From contig OZ219748.1 in NCBI GenBank assembly GCA_964291335.2, positions 186,001-250,000 of the forward strand: a stretch of DNA of 64,000 nucleotides, read 5' to 3'. Both the position numbers and the translations under genes were made by a program. Below are positions 16,134-25,460 of this stretch, in pieces. Under the pieces are notes generated by a model that had not been told where the DNA came from, made no database searches, and saw only the letters and a program-made list of their open reading frames with translations. The DNA is from G964291335 sp964291335. Lineage in GTDB: Bacteria > Chloroflexota > Dehalococcoidia > Lucifugimonadales > UBA3495. The number at the start of each line of letters is the position of its first letter. Within the stretch, counting starts at the first letter, position 1.

Positions 16134-17414
16134 CTACTCTCGCACCTGTCCGTCTCCGATGATGATCCACTTGTAGGAAGTCAGTTCCCGCAAGCCCAAC
16201 GGCCCCCGGGCGTGAAACTTCTGGGTGCTGATGCCCACCTCGGCGCCCAGTCCCAACTGAGCCCCGTCGGTAAAGCGGGTGCTGGCGTTAACTATAACCG
16301 CTGCCGCGTCCACTTCGTTCAGGAACCGCTCCGATGCTTCCCGATCCTCGGTGATGATGGCTTCGGTGTGGCCCGAACCGTAGGTCTCAATGTGTTCCAG
16401 GGCTTCATCCAGGGAGTCCACAATCTTGACCGCTGCGGTCAGGGCCAGGAACTCCCGGCCCCAGTCCTCTTCCGTAGCCGGTTTGGCCAGGTAAGGGTTA
16501 TCCGGCCCCAGAATGCTCAAAGTCCGGTGGTCGCAGTGCAGTTCCACCCCGGCCTCTGACAGGCGGCGGGCAATGGCCGGCAGGCAGCCCGGGGCCGACT
16601 CGGCGTGCAGCAGCACCGTATCCAGCGCATTGCAAACCGTTGGGCGTTGTACCTTGGCGTTATAGATTATGCTGACTGCTTTCCCGAAATCCGCCGTCCG
16701 GTCCACATAGGCGTGGCAAACACCCACCCCGCCGGCCACCACCGGCATTGCCGCGTTCTGGGCCACGAACTTAATCAGGCCGGGGCCGCCCCGGGGCACC
16801 AGCAGGTTAATATACTCCTTCATGCCCAGCATTTTATCCACCAGGGCCCGCTCCGGGTTAGCCACGTATTGAACCGTCTCCGGAGAAATGCCAGCCTCGT
16901 CCAGGCAGCGGCGCAGCAACCGTACCAATGCCTGGTTGGAGTTCAGACTCTCTTTGCCGCCCCGCAGCAGGCAAGCGTTGCCGGACTTCAGGGTCAAGGC
17001 GGCGATGTCCACGGTAACATTGGGCCGGCTTTCGTAAATGCTGCCAACTACCCCAAGAGGCACCCTTCGCCTGGCCACCTTCAGGCCGTTTTCCAGGGTT
17101 CTGGCTTCGATGGTTTCGTTTACCGGGTCAGACAAGGCGGCGATGGTTCGCACATCCCCGGCCAGCGCAATGAGTCTTTCCGGTGTCAGCAGCAGGCGGT
17201 CCAGCATCGACTCGCGCATGCCGTCGGTCTGAGCCGCCTGGTAGTCGGCCTGGTTGGCTTCCAGTATCGGCCCCTGTTCTGAAGCCAGAGCAGCGGCAAT
17301 GTTAAACAGGGCCTGGTTCTTTACCGCGGCAGTTGTGCGCGCCAGTTGGCGGGCCGCCTTTTGCGCCATTCCGCCTTGTTCCAACAGGGATTTTTCGTCA
17401 ATGTTAGCAGCCAT
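16134..17414 (-). CDS. proA: Gamma-glutamyl phosphate reductase
   Basis: Second step of proline synthesis: reduces glutamyl-5-phosphate to glutamate-5-semialdehyde with NADPH. 426 residues of the aldehyde dehydrogenase fold, with VPLGVVGSIYESRPNVTVD, RGGKESLNSN, LLVPRGGPGLI and the catalytic cysteine in VQRPTVCNALDT, near the expected middle of the chain. C-terminal EVGISTQKFHARGP is typical. The ATG at 17414 gives the usual N-terminus; the frame is open further upstream across the end of proB, but that part has no ProA similarity. Follows proB by 61 bp. Confidence 0.95.
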   Translation of the reverse strand: MAANIDEKSLLEQGGMAQKAARQLARTTAAVKNQALFNIAAALASEQGPILEANQADYQAAQTDGMRESMLDRLLLTPERLIALAGDVRTIAALSDPVNETIEARTLENGLKVARRRVPLGVVGSIYESRPNVTVDIAALTLKSGNACLLRGGKESLNSNQALVRLLRRCLDEAGISPETVQYVANPERALVDKMLGMKEYINLLVPRGGPGLIKFVAQNAAMPVVAGGVGVCHAYVDRTADFGKAVSIIYNAKVQRPTVCNALDTVLLHAESAPGCLPAIARRLSEAGVELHCDHRTLSILGPDNPYLAKPATEEDWGREFLALTAAVKIVDSLDEALEHIETYGSGHTEAIITEDREASERFLNEVDAAAVIVNASTRFTDGAQLGLGAEVGISTQKFHARGPLGLRELTSYKWIIIGDGQVRE

Positions 17415-17475
17415 GATTGCTCTTTGTTCCGGTAAACAGAGTTGGGTCAATTGTGGTTGCCCGGCGGCGTTAACG

Positions 17476-18669
17476 CTAAATGAGGGCCAGATTATTGCGG
17501 TGCACCACTTCCTGCCCATAATGATACCCCAGAATCCCCTCAATTCCATCGGAGCGCAACCCGCTGATGCGGGATATGTCTGCCGCTGAATAGTTGGCAA
17601 TGCCACAGGCGACCCGGTTCCCGGCAGTGTCAACGATATAGACGATGTCGCCCCGGATAAAGTGGCCACGCACTGCCTTGACGCCGGCTGGCAAGAGGCT
17701 GACATGCCGGTGGAGCAGGGCATTGGCAGCCCCCCCGTCCACTTCAATTTCACCCCATTGAGAATCCCGCAGCCGGCTCAGCATCCAGCGTTTGCGAGCC
17801 TCCAGCTTTTCCCCGGCCGGCAGAAACAGGGTGCCGATGGGCTGGCCCCTGGCCGCCCGAAGCGCCGCATCCGGCGCCCGTCCGTGGCACATAACCATGG
17901 CAATGCCCGAAGCGGTAACCAGCCGGGCTGCGTCGATTTTGGTAGGCATACCGCCACGGGCCCAGGTGTTGCGATGTTTCCCTACTGCCTGGTAGATACT
18001 ATCATCCACCTGTTCCACCACCGGAATTAACGATGCATCCGGGTTCTGGTGCGGGTCGGCAGTGTAGAGGCCATCGGTGTCGGTCAAAATAACCAGCAAA
18101 TCTGCGTCAATCAAATTGGCTGCCAAAGCCGACAGACGGTCATTATCCCCGAACACTTCGCCGATTTCGTCTGCTGCCACTACGTCGTTTTCGTTGAGAA
18201 TCGGCACCACGCCCAGGTCCAGCAAGGTCATCAGCGTGTTGCGGACGTTCAGGTAAGATTGTCGATTGCCCAGGTCGTTAATGGTCAAAAGGGCTTGCGC
18301 TACCCGCACGCCGTAAATGTCGAACAACTGCTCGTAGGTATGCATCAGCCGCCCCTGCCCGACGGCGGCCAGCGCCTGCCGGGAGGGAATCTCCCGGTCG
18401 GTGGTCGCCCGCCCCGATTTTGCCAATTCCTGACGGCCGGCGGCGATGGCGCCGGAGGTTACCAATACAACCTCGCTGCTCCATTTCCGGCGAAGCTGGC
18501 TGACCTGCCTTACCAAATCCGCCATTACCGGCAGGTTAAGGTTGCTGTCGCCCCGGGTGTTGGTCAGGACGCTGGTGCCGACTTTTACCACTATCCTGCG
18601 GTAAGCAGAACTATGGCCTGGCCCGGCGGCAGTGGTACGCTCCAGGCGCGTTTGACTGGAAGGAAACAT
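17476..18669 (-). CDS. proB: Glutamate 5-kinase with PUA domain
   Basis: First step of proline synthesis, feedback-inhibited by proline in the family. 397 residues from the ATG at 18669. Amino-acid kinase domain: RRIVVKVGTSVLT, VTSGAIAAGR, NENDVVAADE, FGDNDRLSALAA, LTDTDGLYTADP and GGMPTKIDAA. C-terminal PUA domain (about 305-380) with LPAGVKAVRGHFIRGD. The first ~27 residues before the kinase core are poorly conserved, so a later start is possible. Divergent from mfd. Confidence 0.94.
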   Translation of the reverse strand: MFPSSQTRLERTTAAGPGHSSAYRRIVVKVGTSVLTNTRGDSNLNLPVMADLVRQVSQLRRKWSSEVVLVTSGAIAAGRQELAKSGRATTDREIPSRQALAAVGQGRLMHTYEQLFDIYGVRVAQALLTINDLGNRQSYLNVRNTLMTLLDLGVVPILNENDVVAADEIGEVFGDNDRLSALAANLIDADLLVILTDTDGLYTADPHQNPDASLIPVVEQVDDSIYQAVGKHRNTWARGGMPTKIDAARLVTASGIAMVMCHGRAPDAALRAARGQPIGTLFLPAGEKLEARKRWMLSRLRDSQWGEIEVDGGAANALLHRHVSLLPAGVKAVRGHFIRGDIVYIVDTAGNRVACGIANYSAADISRISGLRSDGIEGILGYHYGQEVVHRNNLALI

Positions 18670-18818
18670 GCCGGAATTATAGCATGGGCGAAGGCCGGCG
18701 CAGGCAGCCAGAGAACCGACCGGTCTGAGCAATATCGGCCCTGGCCGCAACAGAGCCAAATTCATCTGTCCAGGGTGTCTTGTACGAATGTCAGATTGGG
18801 CATAATATGGTTGTGTCG

Positions 18819-18844
18819 GGGCTAACGACAGCGTTAGCCCTTTT
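18819..18844 (+). promoter_or_regulatory. Hairpin with T-run in the mfd leader (possible attenuator)
   Basis: GGGCTAACG (18819-18827), loop ACAG, CGTTAGCCC (18832-18840): a perfect 9-bp stem followed by TTTT. It lies 50 bp upstream of the mfd ATG and just after a -10-like CATAAT (18801-18806). The shape is that of an intrinsic terminator placed between promoter and gene. Confidence 0.5.
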
Positions 18845-18893
18845 GCCCTTTGTCAGCATCCCCGGATTCAATTCCCCAGGAGTATTCACCGGT

Positions 18894-21800
18894 ATGTCCC
18901 TCTCCGGCATCCTCAATCTGGTATCCAACGATACGCCCCTGTCGTCCGGAAAAATCGGCGCCGCCGCTTTCGGGGACGCCCCGATTTTTCCGGCGCGGCG
19001 CGGCGCCCGTCCGGTTTACGTCGGTTCGTTGTGGGTTCGGGAGCAGGCCCCCTTGCTGGTTCTGACTCCCCGTCCCGATGATTCGCGACTTTTGTACGAT
19101 CAACTTTTGACCTACCTGGGAGACACTGCCCCGGTGTACCTGCTGCCTGAGCCGGAAGTGCTGCCCTTTGAGCGGCTGGCCGTGGATGCTGGTACGATTA
19201 ACCAGCGTTTGGTCGCCCTGGCGGCGCTGGCCAATTCCGGTTGCAGCAAAATGCCCCCGGTGGTAATTGCCTCAATATCGGCCATTCTCCGCCGCACGCT
19301 GCCGCCCCAGGCATTTACCGGAAACCGCGACCAGGGCGATGTCATAACCCGGCTGGAGCCGGGTCAGCGCATCTTCAGCGCCGAGCGGCTGCTGGCGGGC
19401 TGGGTGAAACTGGGTTACCGGCATGAACCGTTGGTGGAAAGCCCCGGCGCTTTCAGCCACCGGGGGGGCGTAATTGACGTTTTCCCTCCCCAGTCTCAAT
19501 GGCCTTACCGCCTGGAGTTGTGGGATGACGAAGTGGATACCCTTCGCTGCTTTGACCCGGCAACCCAGCGTTCCTTGCCGGCGGAGTTCGTTGACGGCAA
19601 CCCCCTGGCAATCGATATTATCCCGGCGCGGGAGCAGCTGCCGGATTTGGTTGACCGGGTTTCTTTGGAAGGGTGCATTGCCAGGCTGGACTTTGCCAAC
19701 TGCCCGGAGACGGAAAGAGAGAGGTTTGAAGGGGAATTGGCGGAGCTTTTTTCCGCTCCCAACATTGAGCGCTTGTCCTTCTACAACGGCCTGCTTAATC
19801 AAAATAACCTGTTGGACTACCTGCCTCAAGACAGCATTCTGGTTTTTGACCGTTTCAGTCAACTGGAATCTGAAGCCCGGGACCTGGAGGAAAAGTTCTT
19901 CCGGATGCGGCAAGCCCGCGAAGGCCGGGGTCAGCTGCCGGGAAATTTCCCTTCGCCCTGCTTGTCCTGGAAGGAGCTTTCCGGGGAACTTTCCTGCTGC
20001 CGGCGCCAGGTGCGTCTGGAAAGCTGGCTGGGTCAGGAAGAAGACGAGTATTTCCGCGCTGCCCCTTCCTGCTTCGGCCAGTTGGAACAGTTTGCTGAAG
20101 ACCTTCAGGGTAAACTGGGCAAGGGCCATTCGGTAGTGGCGGTAACCCAGCACTCCCAGAGGCTGGCCGAAATTCTGGGGGAGCAGGACATTGGCGTTTC
20201 CTTGCGAAATGACCTGATACACCCTCCTGAGCCCGGCCGCGTTTATATTGTTGCCGGCTCCCTCAACGAGGGCTGGGAAATAAAGGCCGACCATAGCGGG
20301 CTGTCCCTGGCCCTGTTGACTGATGCGGAGCTGTTTGGCGCAGTAAAGACGCGGCGCTATCGGCCAACACGGACGCGGCGAGGGTTGGGAGAGGAAATAG
20401 TCCTTTCTGAACTGGAACCGGGGAACTACGTCGTTCACGTGGACCACGGCGTGGCGCGCTTTGCCGGCGCCACCATGATGACCGCAGGCGGCGAGGGCGC
20501 TGAAGAGAAAGAGTACCTGATACTGGAGTATGCGGACAATGACAAGTTATACGTGCCTACCGACCACCTGGATCGGGTAGGGGCTTATGTGGGCGCGCCG
20601 GATCAGCCGCCCGCCTTGACCCGTTTGGGAACTGCGGAATGGGCGCGCATCAAGGAACGGGTCAAGGGTTCTACCCGGGAAATGGCCGAGGAACTGCTGC
20701 GGCTTTATGCCGCCCGTCAGTCTGCCCAGGGCCACGAGTTCGGCGGTGATACGGTCTGGCAGCGCGAACTGGAAGCCTCTTTTCCCTTTCAGGAAACCCC
20801 GGATCAGGTCAAGGCTATTGATGAAGTGAAGGTGGATATGGAGCAGCCCCGGCCCATGGATCGCCTGATTTGCGGCGACGTGGGCTACGGGAAGACCGAA
20901 GTAGCCTTGCGGGCCGCCTTTAAGACGGTTACCGACGGAATGCAGGTGGGGCTTTTGGTGCCTACTACAGTGCTGGCCCAGCAGCATTATGCTACCTTCG
21001 TTGAAAGACTCAGTCCTTACCCGATGCGGGTGGAAGTGCTTAGCCGTTTCCGTACCTTCAAAGAACAGCAGAGCGTTATTGCCGATTTGGCGGATGGCGC
21101 CGTTGACATAGTCATCGGCACCCACCGCTTGCTGCAGAAGGATGTAAAGTTCAGGAACCTGGGCCTGGTGGTTGTTGACGAAGAGCAAAGGTTCGGAGTT
21201 GCCCACAAGGAAACGCTTAAGCACTGGCGGCGGGAGGTGGATGTTCTTACCCTGTCTGCCACGCCTATTCCCCGCACGCTGCATATGGCTTTGGCCGGCA
21301 TCAGGGATATGAGCATAATGAACACGCCGCCCGAAGCCCGCCTGCCGGTCAAGACCTTTGTTTCCGAATACAGCGAAGATACCATCAGAGAAGCCATTCT
21401 GCGGGAAATTGAGCGGGGCGGCCAGGTCTTTTTTCTGCATAATCGGGTGCGGACGATTCACCAGACGATGGCGGAATTGGCCGAGTTGGTTCCTGAGGCC
21501 CGCTTTCTGGTTGGGCATGGACAGATGCCCGAGGCGGAGCTGGAGGAGGTAATGCTGGCCTTTGGCAACGGCGAGGCCGATGTGCTGGTCTGCACGACTA
21601 TTATTGAATCGGGCCTGGATATGCCCAATGTCAATACCCTGATTCTGGACCGGGCCGACCGGTTCGGTCTTTCGCAGCTTTATCAGTTACGCGGGCGCGT
21701 GGGGCGTGGTGAAAACCGGGCCTATGCTTACCTGCTGCTGCCCCGGGGCCGCGGCGTTACCGAAGCCGCCGAGAAACGCGTTGAAGCCATTCTGGAAGCG

Positions 21801-22457
21801 TCCGACCTGGGGTCCGGCTTTCGCATAGCCATGCGCGACCTGGAAATACGGGGCGCCGGCAACCTGCTGGGGGCGGCCCAAAGCGGTCAGATTCACGCTG
21901 TGGGGCTGGAGCTGTATGGTCAACTGCTGGCGGAAGCGGTGGCCGAGCTTGCGGAGGAAGGGAAGGAAAAGGAAGCCGCTGCGGTCAGCCCCCTTGAAAA
22001 CCTGCCCCGCATCGACCTGCCCCTGCCCGCCAGCATTCCGGAAGAGTACGTGCCTCATTTGCCCACCCGGATGGCGCTCTACCAGCGTCTGGCGCGGGCC
22101 AAAGAACGCAATGCAGGAACGGCATTGAGAGAGGAACTGCGCGACCGCTTCGGCCCGCTGCCGTCGGCGGTAGAGAACCTGCTGGCGCTGGTTGACCTGC
22201 GGGGCCTGGCGGCTGCCGTGGCAGTGGAATCCATCCAGCCCTCGGGCAGCGGCATAATGCTGGCGCTGCGGCAGGAGGTAGGCAGCGCGCGCCGGCCCCT
22301 GCAGCAAGCTCTGGGGCCGGCAGCGGAAGTGGGCAATCGCCAGATCAAGCTCTCAATACGGCCCGCCGGAGACCAGTGGCTGCGCCGTTTGACTCGCATT
22401 CTGGAACGCCTCCTGGCGTTTCAGGCCAAACTGCAAAGCATGGCGGCGTTGCCCTGA
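18894..22457 (+). CDS. mfd: Transcription-repair coupling factor Mfd
   Basis: Translocase that removes RNA polymerase stalled at lesions and recruits UvrA. 1,187 residues from the ATG at 18894 (AGGAG about 9 nt upstream; MSLSGIL fits the family start). Order: UvrB-like N-terminal module, CarD/RNAP-interacting domain (LEPGNYVVHVDHGVARF, about 505), superfamily-2 helicase with Walker A GDVGYGKTEVA (about 661), VVDEEQRFG (about 761), LSATPIPRTLHMAL, motif VI QLRGRVGRG, then the C-terminal TRCF domain (LPARIALYQRL-type, here LPTRMALYQRL). A longer frame upstream would run through the leader hairpin and is unlikely. Confidence 0.96.
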   Translation: MSLSGILNLVSNDTPLSSGKIGAAAFGDAPIFPARRGARPVYVGSLWVREQAPLLVLTPRPDDSRLLYDQLLTYLGDTAPVYLLPEPEVLPFERLAVDAGTINQRLVALAALANSGCSKMPPVVIASISAILRRTLPPQAFTGNRDQGDVITRLEPGQRIFSAERLLAGWVKLGYRHEPLVESPGAFSHRGGVIDVFPPQSQWPYRLELWDDEVDTLRCFDPATQRSLPAEFVDGNPLAIDIIPAREQLPDLVDRVSLEGCIARLDFANCPETERERFEGELAELFSAPNIERLSFYNGLLNQNNLLDYLPQDSILVFDRFSQLESEARDLEEKFFRMRQAREGRGQLPGNFPSPCLSWKELSGELSCCRRQVRLESWLGQEEDEYFRAAPSCFGQLEQFAEDLQGKLGKGHSVVAVTQHSQRLAEILGEQDIGVSLRNDLIHPPEPGRVYIVAGSLNEGWEIKADHSGLSLALLTDAELFGAVKTRRYRPTRTRRGLGEEIVLSELEPGNYVVHVDHGVARFAGATMMTAGGEGAEEKEYLILEYADNDKLYVPTDHLDRVGAYVGAPDQPPALTRLGTAEWARIKERVKGSTREMAEELLRLYAARQSAQGHEFGGDTVWQRELEASFPFQETPDQVKAIDEVKVDMEQPRPMDRLICGDVGYGKTEVALRAAFKTVTDGMQVGLLVPTTVLAQQHYATFVERLSPYPMRVEVLSRFRTFKEQQSVIADLADGAVDIVIGTHRLLQKDVKFRNLGLVVVDEEQRFGVAHKETLKHWRREVDVLTLSATPIPRTLHMALAGIRDMSIMNTPPEARLPVKTFVSEYSEDTIREAILREIERGGQVFFLHNRVRTIHQTMAELAELVPEARFLVGHGQMPEAELEEVMLAFGNGEADVLVCTTIIESGLDMPNVNTLILDRADRFGLSQLYQLRGRVGRGENRAYAYLLLPRGRGVTEAAEKRVEAILEASDLGSGFRIAMRDLEIRGAGNLLGAAQSGQIHAVGLELYGQLLAEAVAELAEEGKEKEAAAVSPLENLPRIDLPLPASIPEEYVPHLPTRMALYQRLARAKERNAGTALREELRDRFGPLPSAVENLLALVDLRGLAAAVAVESIQPSGSGIMLALRQEVGSARRPLQQALGPAAEVGNRQIKLSIRPAGDQWLRRLTRILERLLAFQAKLQSMAALP
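18946..18993. repeat. 13-bp perfect inverted repeat inside the start of mfd
   Basis: CCGGAAAAATCGG (18946-18958) and CCGATTTTTCCGG (18981-18993) are exact reverse complements, 22 nt apart, in codons about 18-34 of mfd. The stem could fold in the mRNA close to the start codon. The encoded segment (SGKIGAAAFGDAPIFPARRG) lies outside the conserved Mfd core. Confidence 0.55.
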
Positions 22458-22589
22458 GCGCCACCCAGCCCTTAACCAGCCTCCGATACACCGCTGCCGG
22501 AGCAGCCCGATTGTATTGCAGCCGGCATCGGTAACTTCCGGCCTGGAATCATATAGTATTCGGTAACCCATAGTCGTGGAGAACCTGCG

Positions 22590-23150
22590 ATGTCGGTTTG
22601 GCGCTCTTTTCCCGCAGCTCTTATCAGGTTGCTGTCCTTGCTGATGCTTTTGACCGCCGCGGCTCTGGCTGGCGCCGGGTGCGCCGCGCCCGCGGCAGGG
22701 CCGGAAGAAAAGGAAACGGCAACTGACTTCACCATCGTTCTGTATCAGGGGGAGGGAGAGTTGGGTTCCCCGGAGGTTACCCTTTCTGACTTGCAGGGCA
22801 AGCCGGTTGTGCTTAATTTCTGGGCCGGGCTTTGCCCGCCCTGCCGCGTGGAAATGCCCGAATTCCAGGAGTTCCGAGATGAATTTGAGGGACGGGTTAC
22901 CTTGGTGGGGGTGGATGTGGGCCAGTTTATGCGCCTGGGAACCAGGGAAGACGCCCGCCAGTTGCTGGCCGAGCTGGGGGTAACCTACGCTTCCGGTTAT
23001 ACTGATGATGCCAATGTGATTGAAGATTACCGGGTGCTGGGGTTGCCCACCACCTTGTTCATCAATGAAAAGGGTGAATTGCACCGAAAGTGGGATGGCA
23101 TATTGAACCGGGAGAAGCTGACTGAACTGGCGGAAGAAATGCTGGAGTAA
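22590..23150 (+). CDS. TlpA/ResA-like thioredoxin-fold protein, membrane-anchored or secreted
   Basis: 186 residues. A hydrophobic N-terminal segment (about 9-30) ends at C31 (LAGAGC), a possible but imperfect lipobox with Gly at -3. The thioredoxin fold has active site CPPC (C82-C85) in FWAGLCPPCRVEMP and the cis-proline loop GLPTTLFINEKGE. Members reduce disulfides outside the membrane, often for cytochrome c maturation, but no cytochrome genes are near. Downstream of mfd by 132 bp; convergent with the HAD hydrolase. Confidence 0.87.
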   Translation: MSVWRSFPAALIRLLSLLMLLTAAALAGAGCAAPAAGPEEKETATDFTIVLYQGEGELGSPEVTLSDLQGKPVVLNFWAGLCPPCRVEMPEFQEFRDEFEGRVTLVGVDVGQFMRLGTREDARQLLAELGVTYASGYTDDANVIEDYRVLGLPTTLFINEKGELHRKWDGILNREKLTELAEEMLE

Positions 23151-23191
23151 TGGCCAATTTGCGGCAGAAACCGGATGAAGATACCCAGGAA

Positions 23192-23989
23192 CTATTCCCG
23201 CTGTCGCCGATCGGGTAACCGCTGATTGCTCGCCGCCAGCAATTCCCTGACGGCAGGGACGACCTGGGCCAGACTGGGAACCGTTACATCCGGTTCCGTA
23301 TTTGGCTCTGAAGGTTCCGGCAAATCGTAAAACCCTTCAATCCATACCGCCTTAAGGCCGCAGCCTTTGGCCCCGGCCACGTCGTTGTTTGGGTGGTCGC
23401 CCACGTGGATGGTTTGCTCCGGGTCAACCCCTAACGCCTGGAGCGTCATCAGAAATATTGCCGGGGACGGCTTGGCTACCAGCGCTTCATCAGAGAAGGT
23501 TAGCGCAGCGAAATAGTCCAGCATCCCATGCTCCTGAAGGAAACGACGAAAAGACACGCCGGGCGTCATGCCGGTGTTGGAAATCATTCCGATGGTCAAC
23601 CCCATTTCCTTTACTGCGGCCAGAGTTTCCAGGCCGTTGGGATGCGGGACTGGTGGGTAAAGAAAGAAGGAATCACTGTAAGCCCTGGCAATTTCGTCCA
23701 TTGTTGCTGCCGGAAGGCGTGCCGCCAGGCCCGGGCTGATGCCCTCTACAAAAAGCTCTACCTGCTTTCGGAAGCTTATATCAGCCAACCCTTCCCGGAT
23801 TTGCTGGCAGCGGCGAGCGCACTTTTGGTAAGCCTCTTCAATGATTGCCGCCGGGTATTCCTTGCCGGCTTTCCGCAGCGCCGCTCCGGTTCCTTCCAGC
23901 CGGGCCAGCGTGCGCACCTGACCCACTTCCGGGCGGTCCAACAGCAGGGTTTGCCACAGGTCGAAGGTTATGGCAGCGATGGAGGCCAA
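23192..23989 (-). CDS. HAD-family hydrolase
   Basis: 265 residues. Motif I is ITFDLWQTLL: the nucleophile Asp is present, and Trp replaces the second Asp of the usual DxD, as in the FDxWxTL subfamily. Motif II is GMISNTG, motif III lysine in DEALVAKPSP, and motif IV HVGDHPNNDVAGAKG. A helical cap lies between motifs I and II. Small-molecule phosphatase or dehalogenase-like; the Trp change suits phosphatase-like members but substrate is unknown. Follows the amidase gene by 47 bp on the same strand. Confidence 0.85.
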   Translation of the reverse strand: MASIAAITFDLWQTLLLDRPEVGQVRTLARLEGTGAALRKAGKEYPAAIIEEAYQKCARRCQQIREGLADISFRKQVELFVEGISPGLAARLPAATMDEIARAYSDSFFLYPPVPHPNGLETLAAVKEMGLTIGMISNTGMTPGVSFRRFLQEHGMLDYFAALTFSDEALVAKPSPAIFLMTLQALGVDPEQTIHVGDHPNNDVAGAKGCGLKAVWIEGFYDLPEPSEPNTEPDVTVPSLAQVVPAVRELLAASNQRLPDRRQRE

Positions 23990-24036
23990 TGCCAGTTTCT
24001 CCTTGCGCTTCAGCTCCGTGTAGGCGCCGGTCGGTC

Positions 24037-25449
24037 CTACAGGGGTGGTCGGCGCCGGCGCCAGTCGGTAGCTTGCTCGTAAGCATAAGCGGCCCGCAGT
24101 ACGGTTGCCTCGTCAAAGGGACGGCCGGCCAGTTGCAGGCCAACAGGCAAGCCGTCTTCCGAAAACCCGCACGGCACGGATACAGCCGGCGTTCCGCTGA
24201 TGTTGTAGGGCCTGGTGTATTGAGTTAAAGCTGCCGTGGTTCCCACCGTTCGGTCGCCGGCCGCTACCTGCTGCGCCAGAATCGGCGGCGCCGTTACCGG
24301 CTCGGTCGGCCCGGCAAGCAAATCCACCTCCCGGAACAAGCGGGCCAGTTCCTGGTTGAACCGCGACCGGGCCTGCTGCGCCTTAACATAATCGGCTGCG
24401 GTTACGAACAGGCCGGCTTCCAGACGGCTGCGTACGGCTGCATCCAGCTTGTGCCCTTCCCGGGCCAGCATTTCCCGGTGGATGGCGGCGGCTTCGGCCA
24501 TCAGGATAGCGCCGGAAATGGCCTGGGAATACCCGAACAGGGGCAGGGAAACCTCGGATACAATGCCCCCCATTTCTTCCAGCAAGGCTATTGCCTGCCG
24601 TACCGCCTGCGCCACTTCCGGGTTCAGGGGAGCGTCAAAATACTCTCGAGGAACGCCAATGCGCAGCCCGGCAAGGGAACCGTCAAGGGAGGCGGTGTAG
24701 TCCGGAGTTTCTCCGGGCGCAGTAGCGGCATCCGCCGGGTCATAGCCGGCAATAACGTTCATGGTCAGCGCGGCATCCTCTACGGTGCGCACCATAGGCC
24801 CCGGGTGGTCCAAACACCAGGAAAGGGGCGTCAGGCCGGCCCGGCTGACCAAACCGTAGGTCGGCTTCAGGCCGACTATGCCACACAGCGCCGCCGGAAT
24901 ACGCACAGAGCCGCCGGTGTCGCTGCCCATGGTAACGGCGCACTGACCGGCCGCCGCTGCCGAACCGGAACCCCCGCTGGAGCCGCCGGTAATTCTCTCC
25001 GGGTTCCAGGGGTTATGCATATGTCCGTAGTCGAAGTTCTCGCCGGTTGGCCCATAGGCAAACTGATGCATATTCAGCTTGCCCAGCAGAATGGCCCCCG
25101 CCTGTTGCAGCCGCCTGGCGACGGTGCAGTCCTCGCCGGGAATGAAGTTGTCCCGGATACGGGAACCGGAGGTGGTGCGAATGCCGGCGGTATTGAACAG
25201 GTCTTTCAGGCCTACCGGAATACCGTGCAGGGGTCCGCGGTAATTCCCGGCGCTTATTTGAGCCTCTGCGCGGCGGGCGGCGTTCCGGGCCTGCTCCGGC
25301 AGCAAGGTAATAAAGGAATTCAGCGCCGGCTCGGTAGCCTCGATGCGGGTTAAATGAGCCTCGACCACCTCCACCGGCGAGAGTTCTCCGCTCCGAATCA
25401 GGCGCGACAGCTCGCTGGCGCTCTTATAGCAAAGTTCCAACTCTTCCAT
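24037..25449 (-). CDS. Amidase-signature hydrolase (AtzE/GatA-like)
   Basis: 470 residues with the full amidase-signature Lys-Ser-Ser triad: Lys in PVGLKDLF, Ser in TGGSSGGSGSAAAAG and Ser in GSDTGGSVRIPAALCG. Hydrolyses a C-N amide bond. The small gene immediately upstream encodes an AtzG-like partner, so the pair resembles the AtzE-AtzG 1-carboxybiuret hydrolase type or the Asp/Glu-tRNA amidotransferase A-C pair without GatB. The ATG at 25449 has AGAGGGG 5 nt upstream; an ATG at 25464 overlaps the AtzG stop as ATGA and would add five residues. Confidence 0.87.
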   Translation of the reverse strand: MEELELCYKSASELSRLIRSGELSPVEVVEAHLTRIEATEPALNSFITLLPEQARNAARRAEAQISAGNYRGPLHGIPVGLKDLFNTAGIRTTSGSRIRDNFIPGEDCTVARRLQQAGAILLGKLNMHQFAYGPTGENFDYGHMHNPWNPERITGGSSGGSGSAAAAGQCAVTMGSDTGGSVRIPAALCGIVGLKPTYGLVSRAGLTPLSWCLDHPGPMVRTVEDAALTMNVIAGYDPADAATAPGETPDYTASLDGSLAGLRIGVPREYFDAPLNPEVAQAVRQAIALLEEMGGIVSEVSLPLFGYSQAISGAILMAEAAAIHREMLAREGHKLDAAVRSRLEAGLFVTAADYVKAQQARSRFNQELARLFREVDLLAGPTEPVTAPPILAQQVAAGDRTVGTTAALTQYTRPYNISGTPAVSVPCGFSEDGLPVGLQLAGRPFDEATVLRAAYAYEQATDWRRRRPPL

Positions 25450-25460
25450 CGCTTCCCCTC

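Noticed and set aside
17415..17753. N-terminal extension of proA into the proB region
   Set aside because: No ProA similarity and it overlaps the end of proB; the ATG at 17414 gives the normal N-terminus.
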